Source: Acetonema longum DSM 6540 (GTDB taxonomy: Bacteria > Bacillota > Negativicutes > Sporomusales > Acetonemataceae). Taken from it: 64,000 nt of DNA. The notes below the pieces were generated by a model, which saw only the letters and a program-made list of their open reading frames with translations, did no database searches and was not told the origin of the DNA. Shown piece after piece: positions 52,897 through 62,174 of this stretch. The position numbers and the translations under genes are program-made. The DNA lies in contig NZ_AFGF01000280.1 of assembly GCF_000219125.1 (NCBI RefSeq), forward strand, positions 1-64,000, written 5' to 3'. Positions within the stretch are counted from its first letter, which is position 1. Every line of letters starts with the position of its first letter.

Positions 52897-53625
52897 TTAT
52901 TTGCCCAAAAGACTCATGATCAGATGTCCGTTTTGCTTGAGCCAGCGCCTCTGTTCCTCATAATCAGGAATATAGCGGGCTAAAAAAGCCCAGTATTGGG
53001 TGGAATGATTCGGAATTCGCAGGTGGCAGAGTTCGTGAACCACCAGATAATCAATAACACATTCCGGCGCCATGATGATACGCCAACTGTAGCTGATAGC
53101 CGCCCTTGCGGAGCAGCTGCCCCAGCGGGTTTTGGGGTCACGGATGGTTATTTTATTGGGGCGGGCGCCGATAATCCCGCCCCAATATTCTGTTTTTTCC
53201 CGCAGAGTCTGGTACGCCATACGCCGATACCAAATTACCAGAATCTTTTTCAGAACATCCTGACCCGTTTGGCCCGGCTGATGCCGTAGGAGAATTCTTT
53301 GATTATCCGCCAAGGTAATGCCTGGATGGTGAGTGGATTCATGCAGGACTACTTGGTGCATCTGACCGTGAAGAGGTAACTCCATTCCCGGCTGTATCAG
53401 CTGACCCGCCGCAGCTTCACAACCCTTTAAGCGTTCGGTGGTACGTGAAATCCAGGCACTCTTTTGGATGAGCAGATGATCGATTTTTTTTGCATCATAA
53501 TTGCTGGGGATGGTAATCTCCAGTGTGGTGGATGAAGTTATTTTCAGACGGGCTGAACTCGTTCGTCTGGTACTGATTATGACGGTATAATCAATGGCGT
53601 GACCGTTGATTGTTTTGCTGGGCAT
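52897..53625 (-). CDS. YgjP-type M48-like metallopeptidase (DUF45)
   Basis: The 242-aa protein has the DUF45 signature RDPKTRWGSCSARAAISYSW, in part, and the zinc motif VVHELCHLRIPNHS (HExxH with His in the third position from HELCH). A third ligand may be in YWAFLARYIPDYEE. The family includes YgjP, predicted metal-dependent hydrolases near UTP-dependent or stress genes. No signal peptide is seen, so it is cytoplasmic. The 150 bases up to the tRNA gene hold a promoter-like AT-rich stretch. Confidence 0.85.
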   Translation of the reverse strand: MPSKTINGHAIDYTVIISTRRTSSARLKITSSTTLEITIPSNYDAKKIDHLLIQKSAWISRTTERLKGCEAAAGQLIQPGMELPLHGQMHQVVLHESTHHPGITLADNQRILLRHQPGQTGQDVLKKILVIWYRRMAYQTLREKTEYWGGIIGARPNKITIRDPKTRWGSCSARAAISYSWRIIMAPECVIDYLVVHELCHLRIPNHSTQYWAFLARYIPDYEEQRRWLKQNGHLIMSLLGK

Positions 53626-53776
53626 TCCTTAAGTCTCCTTTAGCTTTAGATACCTGAATAGTTTTACGAATCAAGGCCCATTTCCTGCGTCTGCTCCAAC
53701 GTTTATTTTTTAAAACTGGTTGACTTTTAGTTGCGGGGATGATAAAATACTCTTTGTCCAATAGGATCATGAATAT

Positions 53777-53864
53777 GCCGAAGTGGCGGAATTGGCAGAC
53801 GCACTTGACTCAAAATCAAGCGTGGTCACCCCACGTGCCGGTTCGAGTCCGGCCTTCGGCACCA
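53777..53864 (+). tRNA. tRNA-Leu (anticodon CAA)
   Basis: A full cloverleaf is visible: acceptor arms GCCGAAG/CTTCGGC, D-arm with GGCAGAC, anticodon stem CTTGA/TCAAG around loop CTCAAAA (anticodon CAA), a long variable arm (GCGTGGTCACCCCACGT), T-arm GCCGGTTCGAGTCCGGC and an encoded CCA end. The long variable arm is a class II feature that agrees with leucine. Confidence 0.96.
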
Positions 53865-53955
53865 GCAAGTAAGCGGCGTTTGATAAAAAATCAGGCGCCG
53901 TTTGTTTATTTTTAACCATAATTGAACTCTGTGGCGAAAATGATTAATTATATCT

Positions 53956-53989
53956 AAAAAAAACCGGCTTTTGGCAAAGTCGGTTTTTT
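53956..53989. terminator. Bidirectional terminator between the tRNA and a small minus-strand gene
   Basis: AACCGGCTTT pairs with AAAGTCGGTT (one G-T) across TGGC, flanked by A and T runs, so it can end transcription from either side. A looser CGGCG/CGCCG hairpin with T-rich tail (about 53873-53911) just after the tRNA may end tRNA transcription. Confidence 0.75.
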
Positions 53990-54010
53990 GTGAATTTATA
54001 GCAGGAGCGC

Positions 54011-54235
54011 CTACTTTGCCTGGCTGAGAAGCATATCCAGATTTAATCCGTTGGCTGCGAAAGTTTTTTCAATAAATAGCTTGTCATATGCCAGTCGTTC
54101 TACGATATGCCGGATATTAGGAAAATTGAAATCAGCTTCGTTCATTTGTTTTAATTTATTGTTGTACATCTGCTCAATATTGGTTATTCTTTCGTACTCT
54201 CTCAGCAATAAGTCGATAACCTTAGAACCTTGCAT
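54011..54235 (-). CDS. Small helical protein, unknown function
   Basis: The 74-aa protein (MQGSKVIDLLLREYERITN..., ending LNLDMLLSQAK) is almost entirely charged alpha-helix and may form a coiled coil (IEQMYNNKLKQMNEAD). AAGGAGGT at 7 bases before the ATG is a strong ribosome site, which supports a real gene. No family is recognised. Confidence 0.68.
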   Translation of the reverse strand: MQGSKVIDLLLREYERITNIEQMYNNKLKQMNEADFNFPNIRHIVERLAYDKLFIEKTFAANGLNLDMLLSQAK

Positions 54236-54432
54236 CTTATATACCTCCTTAAATTTTCGATACCTATACTGTTAATCGTGTTTTATAATAATTGATTAAA
54301 CCTGACAAAAGGAGCCTTTGGGCGTCTTTTGGGATCATTCGACTGAATTCGTCAAAAATCTTTATCATTTGATAAAACTTAAAAAATTACATAAGGGATC
54401 CGGTCAAATATTGTATTATAAACATTTACATG

Positions 54433-54461
54433 TTGTTGTGTTGGAAAAATTAATATATAAT
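54433..54461 (+). promoter_or_regulatory. Sigma-A promoter of the chemoreceptor gene
   Basis: TTGTTG (54433-54438), 17 bases, TATAAT (54456-54461) precede the chemoreceptor start by about 60 bases. Confidence 0.55.
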
Positions 54462-54521
54462 GATTCTAATATATGGTGTTAATGTATGTTTTTATCAATC
54501 AGTGGAGGCGGGGGGATATTG

Positions 54522-56492
54522 ATGCGATTGTCGAATATGCGTATGCGAACTAAGTTGACTCTGTTTTTCATACTGATTACCGCTGTGCCGCTATTGGCTA
54601 CGACATTGATTACATCCTGGTTCAGCCACTCATCTTTGCGCGATGAGACTTTTGAGGCCAATCATCGGACTGCTATTGCCCTGGCCGGTGAGGTCGATCA
54701 GATGCTGGATGCGAAAATCAAACTGTTATTGATTATGTCTCAAAATCCGGCGATCCAATCGATGGATCCGGCGCAGCAATTGCCTGTGTTGCGTAATGTG
54801 GCCAATCAGTATGCGGATATGACCTCGCTGATTGTTGCCGATTCCAGGGGCGTTCAGACTGTCCGCACTGTGGGGCAGCTGGCTAAAATAGATGACCGGG
54901 ATTACTTCCGGGAAATTGTAAGCGGCGCCAATTTTGTGATTTCAGATGTGGTTAAGGCTAAAGGTACGGGATTGATGTCCATTATCCTTGCCGTGCCGTT
55001 AAGGGATTCTTCCAATAGCTTAAAAGGGGTCTTGTTGGGGGTTGTTGATTTAAATTATCTGAGCAATCGCATAGGGCAAACAAAAATCGGCGAAACAGGC
55101 TACGCCTTTCTAGTAGACCGCCAGGGCAAGGCATTGGCGCATCCGGATGCAGCCCTGGTGGAAAAACAAGAGGATTTAACGGCGCTAGAAGCTGTTTCAC
55201 GAGCGATTAAGGGTCAGATTGGCGTGGTCAGTTATCAGTGGCAGGGAGAAGAAAAATTAGCCGGATATAGTTTTGTGCCAATGTCCCGTTGGGGGTTGGT
55301 TGTGCAGCAATCCATGAAAGAAGCCATGGCTGGCGCCAATTGGATCATGTGGACAGGCATTGCCATATCGGTAGCAGCCATTCTGGTAGCAGCTGTGATG
55401 GGAGTGCTGGCGGCAGGTTTTTTTACCAAGCCAGTGACCAAATTGGTTGATGCTATAGGTAGAATATCCCGCGGCGATTTAAGTGTGGTGGTAGATGTTC
55501 AGTCTGGTGACGAGATCGGGCAGTTGGCTGCATCATTTAATCAGATGGCACATAATCTGCGGGATTTGATCCGTCAGATTGCCGGCACAGCTGAACGTGT
55601 GGCCGCATCGGCTCAAGAACTTTCAGCCACGTCGGCGCAAGCCGAAAAGGCTATTGTACAAATTACCGGTACAATTACGGATTTCGTGGAAGATTCTCAC
55701 AAGCAAACCCAAGAGGTGGTCACTACAGTCGGGATCGTGACTGATCTTAATCATACGGCGCAGCTTGTTGCGGAAAAAGCGCGTTTTGCTTCGGGAATTT
55801 CTCAGGAAATGGCTAAGGCGGCGCAAAGCGGGGAAGCTGCTACTGGCAGTGCTGTAAGTAATATCAATGAAATAAAAGAGGTAACTTTAAACACTTCGAG
55901 GGCTGTTAGCAGTTTAGGCGAAAAAAGTACTCAGATTGGGCAAATTGTGGATGTGATTACCGGCATTGCCGGCCAAACGAATTTGTTGGCTTTAAATGCG
56001 GCCATTGAAGCGGCCCGAGCGGGAGACCAAGGACGCGGCTTTGCAGTAGTTGCGGACGAGGTGAGAAAATTAGCCGAGCAGTCCGAGCAGGCCGCCCGCC
56101 GGATTTCTCAGATCATCTATGAGATCAGGGAACAGACCGGACAGACTATTGATGCAATGGAGACCGGTAGTTTAAAGGTAAGCCAGGGTGTAGAGGTCAT
56201 TCAACTGGCTGGCGATACTTTGACGGGCATACTGGCTCAAGTCAACAGCAGCGTACAGGCGATTAAAGAAATTGATTTGGCGGTTATTAAGCAGGTTGGC
56301 GATACGAAACAGGTTCTCACCAGTACCGAGTCTATTGCTGAGATTGCTAAACAATCCAGTTCCAATGCGGAAGGTACTGCCGCTGCTGCTGAGGAAATCA
56401 CTGCCTCCATGGAGGAAATAGCGCGGGCAGCTAAGGAACTGGCCGACTCTGCAACTCATTTGGAAGATGCCATCGAGAAATTCAGACTTTAA
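54522..56492 (+). CDS. Methyl-accepting chemotaxis protein with Cache sensor
   Basis: The 656-aa chemoreceptor has TM1 ([19 protein letters not shown], residues about 13-31), an extracytoplasmic Cache-type sensor ([27 protein letters not shown]), TM2 (about 275-300), a HAMP domain ([20 protein letters not shown]), and the signalling domain with hairpin tip [18 protein letters not shown]. It passes ligand signals to CheA/CheW, which are not in this window. ATG 54522 is behind GGAGGCGGGG; ATG 54486 would place that site inside the gene. Confidence 0.93.
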   Translation: MRLSNMRMRTKLTLFFILITAVPLLATTLITSWFSHSSLRDETFEANHRTAIALAGEVDQMLDAKIKLLLIMSQNPAIQSMDPAQQLPVLRNVANQYADMTSLIVADSRGVQTVRTVGQLAKIDDRDYFREIVSGANFVISDVVKAKGTGLMSIILAVPLRDSSNSLKGVLLGVVDLNYLSNRIGQTKIGETGYAFLVDRQGKALAHPDAALVEKQEDLTALEAVSRAIKGQIGVVSYQWQGEEKLAGYSFVPMSRWGLVVQQSMKEAMAGANWIMWTGIAISVAAILVAAVMGVLAAGFFTKPVTKLVDAIGRISRGDLSVVVDVQSGDEIGQLAASFNQMAHNLRDLIRQIAGTAERVAASAQELSATSAQAEKAIVQITGTITDFVEDSHKQTQEVVTTVGIVTDLNHTAQLVAEKARFASGISQEMAKAAQSGEAATGSAVSNINEIKEVTLNTSRAVSSLGEKSTQIGQIVDVITGIAGQTNLLALNAAIEAARAGDQGRGFAVVADEVRKLAEQSEQAARRISQIIYEIREQTGQTIDAMETGSLKVSQGVEVIQLAGDTLTGILAQVNSSVQAIKEIDLAVIKQVGDTKQVLTSTESIAEIAKQSSSNAEGTAAAAEEITASMEEIARAAKELADSATHLEDAIEKFRL

Positions 56493-56510
56493 TCGGGTGA
56501 TTCTAAATTC

Positions 56511-56547
56511 TAAGGGCTCCCGCTTTTAACAGTGGGGGCTTTGCTTT
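56511..56547 (+). terminator. Terminator after the chemoreceptor gene
   Basis: GCTCCCGC pairs with GTGGGGGC (two G-T pairs) around an 8-base loop, followed by TTTGCTTTT. Confidence 0.65.
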
Positions 56548-56564
56548 TGGCAAAAAAATAGTTA

Positions 56565-56593
56565 TTGCAGGTTTTTATCTGATACAGTACAAT
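56565..56593 (+). promoter_or_regulatory. Sigma-A promoter of the hydrogenase operon
   Basis: TTGCAG (56565-56570), 17 bases, TACAAT (56588-56593) lie about 60 bases before the first gene of the operon and just upstream of the palindrome at 56613-56628. Confidence 0.6.
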
Positions 56594-56612
56594 TAGCGTA
56601 GCTCAAAAAAGA

Positions 56613-56628
56613 AGTGAAAAAAATCACA
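56613..56628. promoter_or_regulatory. GTGA-N6-TCAC palindrome in the hydrogenase operon leader
   Basis: AGTGAAAAAAATCACA lies about 15-30 bases downstream of the expected transcription start, a repressor-like position. Its core equals that of the site before the bcd-etf genes (39753-39768) and fits Rex- or CRP/FNR-type recognition. Confidence 0.5.
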
Positions 56629-56651
56629 ATTACTTTAGACGAGGTGCGGCA

Positions 56652-56903
56652 ATGATTAGAATATCCATTTGTGTTGGCAGTGCCTGTCATTTGCGTGGCG
56701 CCCATGGAGTTCTGAACGCCTTTATTGCGTTGATTGATAAGTATCAGGTACAGGGGGCTGTGGATTTAGAAGGGAATTTCTGCCAGGGGTACTGCACAGA
56801 AGGCGTCGTCATTAAAATCGGGAACGAAATTATAACAAATGTTTCTCAGGAGAAGGTCTATGACCTTTTTGCTGAAAAAGTACTGGGGCGTGACGGTACA
56901 TGA
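56652..56903 (+). CDS. Thioredoxin-like [2Fe-2S] ferredoxin (NuoE-type), short
   Basis: The 83-aa protein has the four ligand cysteines of the NuoE/HydA-associated fold: CVGSACHLRG near the N-terminus and CQGYCTEGVV in the C-terminal half. Full NuoE is longer; this form keeps only the cluster domain. It overlaps the next gene by 4 bases and probably passes electrons to the sensor hydrogenase. Confidence 0.88.
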   Translation: MIRISICVGSACHLRGAHGVLNAFIALIDKYQVQGAVDLEGNFCQGYCTEGVVIKIGNEIITNVSQEKVYDLFAEKVLGRDGT

Positions 56904-58588
56904 AGCCAATCACTACGCAAAAGGTAAATTGCAAAGATTGCCACCGTTGTGTACGTTCCTGTCCAGTGAAGGCGATCGCCATAGAGAAAGGGCAGGCCAG
57001 ATTAATCGATGACCGGTGTATTCTTTGCGGGGAGTGTGTTGTGGAATGCCCGCAGCATGCTAAGCAGGTGAACGATCAGGTTGCTGCCGTTAAAGAAGCG
57101 ATTGCCGCCGGGAAGCGGGTTCTAGTGAGCTTGGCTCCCTCTTTTATCGCTTCCTTTCCGGAGTATTCTCCCGGGCAGTTGTTGGCAGCATTGAGAAGAC
57201 TGGGGGCAGCGGTGATTGAGGAAACAGCGGTCGGAGCCGAAGTCGTCTCCTCTTTCTATCGTTCTTCTTTAGAAACAAGGGACCAAACGCTGATATCAGC
57301 TTGTTGCCCGGTTATCGTCAATCTCATCGAAAAATATTATCCTGAACTAGTCTCTAACTTAGCACCGGTTGTTTCACCGATGATTGCCCATGGCAAGCTT
57401 CTGAGGGAGAGGTATGGGGACGATAGTTTTGTTGTATTTGCCGGCCCATGTATTGCCAAGATTGATGAAGGCAGTAAAGATGGATCGCCAATTGACGCCG
57501 TCATTACATTTGAACAATTGAACGAGTGGCTGCGTCATGGTGGCGGCGTGACGCAGACGGATACTTTTGACCGGAGGGCTTTTGCCAATGCACGGTATTT
57601 CCCGATCACCGGGGGGATACTGAAATCTTTTGTCGATTGTGAGACCACTGATACTGAAATGATTGCGGTGGATGGGATTCGGCAGTGTATGTCGGTATTT
57701 TCCAGTCTTGCCCATGGCGAGGTCTCGCCGCGATTTATTGAAGCATTGGCGTGTGACGGCGGCTGTATTAACGGACCGGCCTGCGGCAATGCCCAGTCAA
57801 TTGCCGCCAAACGGGTCCAGGTGGCGAAATTTGTCAAGGACAATGGGCTGAAACAGCGAAATCCTGTATCGGACAGCTTGGATTTTACACGCCAGCATCA
57901 GGCAATCCCCCTTGACTATGTGTCCCCCGCTGAAAGTCAGATACGGGAAGTCATGCAGCAATCGGGGAAACTTACAAAAGCCGATGAAAAAAATTGCGGC
58001 GCTTGCGGTTATAATTCCTGCCGCGACAATGCTATCGCCATCTGTCAGGGGATGAGCAGCATTGACACTTGTGTGCCCTATATGCGTTCAAAAGCCGAGT
58101 CCTTTGCCAATATTATCGTTGATAATTCACTGAATGCGATCATTGTTTTGGATGAACGATTGACAGTCCAGTCTTTTAACCCTTCGGCCGCAGGCATGTT
58201 CGGCAGGCGGCAGGACCTTATGAAAGGACGGAGCTTAACCGACTATATGGATTGTGCGGATGTTTTGAGCGCTATGCAGACAGGAAACAAGGTAGGGGGA
58301 CGGCGGGTTGAATTCCCGGAATATGGATTAATTACCGAGGAAATGATTGTCCCTGTGCCGGAACACAACTTGATTTTCTTGATATTTTCCGATGTCACCG
58401 GTCAGGAAAGGCGAAACCGGGAATTGGAAGAGATGAAACAGGAAACGGTAGAACGAGCGAAGCAGATCATTAACCGGCAAATGCATGTAGCGCAGGAAAT
58501 CGCCGGGTTATTGGGCGAAACTACGGCTGAAACCAAGTCCACTCTTTTAGAATTAATTTCTATATTAAAAGAAAAAGGAGTAAGATAG
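56900..58588 (+). CDS. hsfB: HsfB-like sensory [FeFe]-hydrogenase with PAS domain
   Basis: The 562-aa protein has two 4Fe-4S motifs (CKDCHRCVRSC and CILCGECVVEC, residues about 11-50), an H-cluster domain with all expected cysteines in altered loops (SACCPV near 135, GPCIAK, LACDGGCINGP), a third cluster motif CGACGYNSC, a PAS domain (NIIVDNSLNAIIVLDERL) and a C-terminal helix. This is the layout of HsfB, thought to sense hydrogen or redox state rather than turn over fast. A PP2C phosphatase is encoded next, with stop and start overlapping, as the likely output. Confidence 0.9.
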   Translation: MKPITTQKVNCKDCHRCVRSCPVKAIAIEKGQARLIDDRCILCGECVVECPQHAKQVNDQVAAVKEAIAAGKRVLVSLAPSFIASFPEYSPGQLLAALRRLGAAVIEETAVGAEVVSSFYRSSLETRDQTLISACCPVIVNLIEKYYPELVSNLAPVVSPMIAHGKLLRERYGDDSFVVFAGPCIAKIDEGSKDGSPIDAVITFEQLNEWLRHGGGVTQTDTFDRRAFANARYFPITGGILKSFVDCETTDTEMIAVDGIRQCMSVFSSLAHGEVSPRFIEALACDGGCINGPACGNAQSIAAKRVQVAKFVKDNGLKQRNPVSDSLDFTRQHQAIPLDYVSPAESQIREVMQQSGKLTKADEKNCGACGYNSCRDNAIAICQGMSSIDTCVPYMRSKAESFANIIVDNSLNAIIVLDERLTVQSFNPSAAGMFGRRQDLMKGRSLTDYMDCADVLSAMQTGNKVGGRRVEFPEYGLITEEMIVPVPEHNLIFLIFSDVTGQERRNRELEEMKQETVERAKQIINRQMHVAQEIAGLLGETTAETKSTLLELISILKEKGVR

Positions 58589-59739
58589 TGAACCCGTTGC
58601 ATGCAGAAATCGGCGTGGCCCAGCTATCCAAAGTCGGTGAAGAGCTGTGCGGCGATAAACTGGAAATTGCGCGCACGGCAGATTCTACGATTATTGTGCT
58701 TTCCGATGGCTTGGGCAGCGGCGTTAAAGCAAATATACTGGCAACTTTGACGACCAAGATTGCCTGTTCCATGTTGAAGCGGGGGATACCGCTTGATGAA
58801 GTAGTAAACACGATTACCGAAACGCTGCCGGTATGCAGCCAAAGAAAAATTGCCTATTCCACCTTCCAAATTGTAGAAGTGACAAATCAGGGACAGGCTA
58901 CCGTGGTCGAATTCGATAGCCCTTCTGCCTATTTGTTGCGTAACGGTCGGGTATCGCCTTTTCCCACCCAGGTCAAATTGATTGGAAACAAAGTAGTTAA
59001 TATAGGTCAACTGCTATTGCAAACAGATGATATAATAGTATTGGTAAGTGACGGCGTCATACATGCCGGCATCGGAGGCTTGCTGAAACTTGGCTGGAAT
59101 TGGGATGGGATTGCTCACTATCTTGAAAGCGAGTGTTGGGGAACCCCGGATCCGGAAGGTATTGTGCAGAAAATTATGCAGTGCTGTGAAGGCTATTATT
59201 TAGGAAAGCCGGGTGATGACTCCACAGCCGCCGCGATCAGATTGCGCCAGCCCCGGTACCTGACCTTATTTACAGGCCCGCCGTCTGATGCAGCCTTAGA
59301 CGAAAAAGTGGTGAAACGCCTGATGCGTCAGCCGGGAGTTAAAATTGCCGCGGGGGGGACGACGGCTGCCATCATCAGCAAAGTGATCCATAGGCCATTG
59401 CGTGTGGATACTTCTTATTATGACCCGCAGATTCCGCCGATTGGTTTCATCGAGGGGATTGATTTGGTTACGGAAGGTGTCCTGACTTTAAATGCCACAG
59501 TGGAACGGATTAGAGATGCCCAAGGCAACCGAGGGAGTTCGGCTAAAGATGGGGCCTCTTTATTGGCGAACTTGCTGCTGCAGGCAGATATTATTCAGGT
59601 TTTTGCAGGAACAGCTGTAAATCCGGCGCATCAGAATCCGCATTTTCCCCAGAAGATGAACATCAAGACTCAGGTACTGGAAAAATTGCGCACTATATTA
59701 GAAATAAAAGGAAAGCAAGTAACACTGGAATGGTTTTGA
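58588..59739 (+). CDS. SpoIIE-type PP2C serine phosphatase
   Basis: The 383-aa protein has a PP2C-like domain with metal-binding aspartates in IIVLSDGLGSGVKA, IIVLVSDGVIHAG and GKPGDDSTAAAIRL, and a C-terminal part of about 150 residues (TLFTGPPSDAALDEKVVKRL, VEGIDLVTEG-like) that I cannot assign. It starts at GTG overlapping the TAG of the HsfB gene. It probably turns the hydrogenase-sensor signal into dephosphorylation of a target such as an anti-sigma antagonist, which is inference. Confidence 0.88.
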   Translation: MNPLHAEIGVAQLSKVGEELCGDKLEIARTADSTIIVLSDGLGSGVKANILATLTTKIACSMLKRGIPLDEVVNTITETLPVCSQRKIAYSTFQIVEVTNQGQATVVEFDSPSAYLLRNGRVSPFPTQVKLIGNKVVNIGQLLLQTDDIIVLVSDGVIHAGIGGLLKLGWNWDGIAHYLESECWGTPDPEGIVQKIMQCCEGYYLGKPGDDSTAAAIRLRQPRYLTLFTGPPSDAALDEKVVKRLMRQPGVKIAAGGTTAAIISKVIHRPLRVDTSYYDPQIPPIGFIEGIDLVTEGVLTLNATVERIRDAQGNRGSSAKDGASLLANLLLQADIIQVFAGTAVNPAHQNPHFPQKMNIKTQVLEKLRTILEIKGKQVTLEWF

Positions 59740-59756
59740 CAAAGGAGGAGTTAATC

Positions 59757-61256
59757 ATGTCGCAAGTAACGGAAGTCATTAAAATCCAACGGAAAGTATG
59801 GGCTGAAATCACCAGAATGACTTTGGCGGGAGAATTAGAAGCCAATGTGGATGAGATACTGCGTACAGTTGTTACCGAAAACGGGCCCAGGTATCGTTGT
59901 TGCGTGCATAAAGAAAGAGCAGTGCTGCGCGACAGAATCAATATGGCCCTAAGTCAGCCGATCGCCTCGGATATTCAGGTATCTGCCGGCCGGTCCCTGG
60001 AAGGTCATATGGAAGAAGGTCCGCTGGTCCGGGTGTTACCCGAGGCCTGTGATCGTTGCCCGATTGACAAATTTATGGTGACAGATGCCTGTAGAAACTG
60101 CTTGGCGCATAACTGTATCAACAGTTGTCCTAAAAAGGCAATTATGGTGGTTCAGAATCGGGCTTATATTGACAAAACCCAATGTGTGGAATGCGGTATG
60201 TGTAAAAAGTCATGTTCTTATGGGGCAATTATCGAGATCAGCCGTCCCTGTGAACGGGCCTGTGATCTTAAAGCCATCAGCGCCGCTGCGGACCGGCGGG
60301 CTGCGATTGATTACGGCAAATGCGTGCAATGCGGTTCCTGCAAAGTTGCCTGTCCCTTTGGAGCCATTAGCGACCGGAGCTTCATTGTACAGGTGATTCA
60401 AGCTATAAAGGCCCAAAAACCAGTCTATGCGATTATAGCGCCGGCTTTTATTGGCCAATTTGGTCTGAAGGTCAGACCGGGTCAAGTGACCAGTGCTCTG
60501 CTTCAATTCGGATTTGAGGCAGTCAGAGAGGTGGCACTGGGGGCAGATATAGTCACACTGGAAGAGACCAAAGAATTCGTTGCGGCAGTGCCGGCCAAGA
60601 AAAAATATCTGACGACATCTTGTTGTCCGGCTTTTGTGACCATGATTGAAAAGCATCTGCCCGACAGCTTGACTCACGTATCGACAACAGTTTCACCCAT
60701 GATTGCCACCGCTAAAATGATCAAACAGGAGAATCCCTCTGCCGTGGTTGTCTTCCTTGGTCCCTGCATCGCTAAGAAAGCTGAGGGATGGCAAAACCGA
60801 GATATGGTTGACTATGTTTTGACTTTTGAAGAAATGGCGGCGATGCTGGACGGGGCAGGCATTAATATCGCCGAAACGGAAGAACGGGAATATCAGGTAT
60901 CAGCTTCACGGGACGGCTATATGTTTGCCCGGACCGGAGGAGTCATGCAGGCGGTTGCAGATACGGCTGCCCAACTGGCACCGGATGTATCGCTTAAGCC
61001 TTATCGCTGCGAAGGGTTGGCAAACTGTAAAAATGTTGTTGCTCAGCTTGAAAAGGGACAAATCGACGCTAACTTTCTGGAAGGTATGGCTTGCATCGGC
61101 GGCTGCGTCGGCGGGCCTGGCACTTTAGTTGATACCAGGGTTACGACCAGGCTGGTGGATAATTTTGCTGCTGCTTCAGCCCGGAAAACAGCTCCCGATA
61201 ATCAGGAAGCTGTAACCGTTACGAAGCAATTGACGCATTGGCACAAGAATCAGTAG
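59757..61256 (+). CDS. [FeFe]-hydrogenase catalytic protein, group B type
   Basis: The 499-aa protein has an N-terminal domain with CDRCPIDKF and several 4Fe-4S motifs (CRNCLAHNCINSC, CVECGMCKKSC, CVQCGSCKVAC), then the H-cluster loops TSCCPAF, LGPCIAKKAE and GMACIGGCVGGPG with all four cluster cysteines. The loop variants suggest group B, less studied than the bidirectional group A. It may exchange electrons with ferredoxin and the HsfB sensor. ATG 59757 follows AAAGGAGG; the frame from 59730 overlaps the phosphatase gene. HydG at 12483-13904 would help mature it. Confidence 0.9.
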   Translation: MSQVTEVIKIQRKVWAEITRMTLAGELEANVDEILRTVVTENGPRYRCCVHKERAVLRDRINMALSQPIASDIQVSAGRSLEGHMEEGPLVRVLPEACDRCPIDKFMVTDACRNCLAHNCINSCPKKAIMVVQNRAYIDKTQCVECGMCKKSCSYGAIIEISRPCERACDLKAISAAADRRAAIDYGKCVQCGSCKVACPFGAISDRSFIVQVIQAIKAQKPVYAIIAPAFIGQFGLKVRPGQVTSALLQFGFEAVREVALGADIVTLEETKEFVAAVPAKKKYLTTSCCPAFVTMIEKHLPDSLTHVSTTVSPMIATAKMIKQENPSAVVVFLGPCIAKKAEGWQNRDMVDYVLTFEEMAAMLDGAGINIAETEEREYQVSASRDGYMFARTGGVMQAVADTAAQLAPDVSLKPYRCEGLANCKNVVAQLEKGQIDANFLEGMACIGGCVGGPGTLVDTRVTTRLVDNFAAASARKTAPDNQEAVTVTKQLTHWHKNQ

Positions 61257-61269
61257 CTGTTTTTAGCTT

Positions 61270-61298
61270 TTGCCAAAGATAACGAAATATGCTACAAT
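61270..61298 (+). promoter_or_regulatory. Sigma-A promoter of yebC
   Basis: TTGCCA (61270-61275), 17 bases, TACAAT (61293-61298) lie 37 bases before the yebC start codon. Confidence 0.7.
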
Positions 61299-61335
61299 AT
61301 TTCCTGATCATTATGCAGTTTGAGAGGGGATTTTG

Positions 61336-62076
61336 ATGTCTGGACACTCAAAATGGGCCAATATAAAGCATAAAAAAGGCAAGATGGATGCCATCAAAGG
61401 GAAAGTTACCACCAAGATCAGCCGGGAGATAACGATTGCCGTAAAAAACGGCGGTTCTGATCCGGCCGGCAATATGCGTTTGAAACTGGCTCTGCAAAAA
61501 GCCCGGGAAAATAATATTCCCAAAGAAAATATCCAGAGAGCGATTCAAAAAGGCGCCGGGGCTCTCGACGGCAGCAGTTATGAAGAAATTCTCTATGAAG
61601 GGTACGGCCCCGGCGGTGTGGCTATCATGCTGGACATCATGACGGATAACCGCAACCGGACCGCAGCCGACATCCGCCATCTTTTTTCCAAACACGGCGG
61701 TAATCTGGGTGAATCAGGCTGTGTTTCCTGGATGTTTGCGCAAAAGGGAATCATCCGGGTGGAAAAAAGCGCCGCTGACGAAGAAAGCTTGATGCTGCTG
61801 GTCTTGGATGCCGGCGCGGAAGATTTCTCCGCGGAAGATGAGGAAGCCTTTGAAATTATAACCGCTCCGGACCAGTTTGAGGCGGTGCACAATGCGCTGG
61901 AAGCAAGCAAGATTACCGTGGCTTCGTCAGAAATCACGATGGTGCCGCAAACCACCATTGCTCTGGCCGGTGATGATGCCGCGAAGCTTATTAAACTAGT
62001 GGATGCTTTGGAAGAACATGATGATGTGCAGGAAGTATACGGTAACTTTGATGTTCCGGATGATATGCTGGAGTAA
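61336..62076 (+). CDS. yebC: YebC/PmpR family translational or transcriptional regulator
   Basis: The 246-aa protein has the family start MSGHSKWANIKHKKGKMD and the blocks NIPKENIQRAI, YEEILYEGYGPGG and GGNLGESGCVSWMF. YebC-type proteins are now linked to resolving ribosome stalling as well as gene regulation. It is often next to ruvC, as here after bofC. TTG 61333 is one codon earlier, but ATG 61336 is the family start. Confidence 0.95.
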   Translation: MSGHSKWANIKHKKGKMDAIKGKVTTKISREITIAVKNGGSDPAGNMRLKLALQKARENNIPKENIQRAIQKGAGALDGSSYEEILYEGYGPGGVAIMLDIMTDNRNRTAADIRHLFSKHGGNLGESGCVSWMFAQKGIIRVEKSAADEESLMLLVLDAGAEDFSAEDEEAFEIITAPDQFEAVHNALEASKITVASSEITMVPQTTIALAGDDAAKLIKLVDALEEHDDVQEVYGNFDVPDDMLE

Positions 62077-62174
62077 ATAAGAGGAACAGCAGGCAAAAAT
62101 CTTTTGGCTTGGTATAAATTGTATTCTTTTCGGGAATAATGAAAAGAAACACCAAACAAAAGGAGTTGTCTGAT

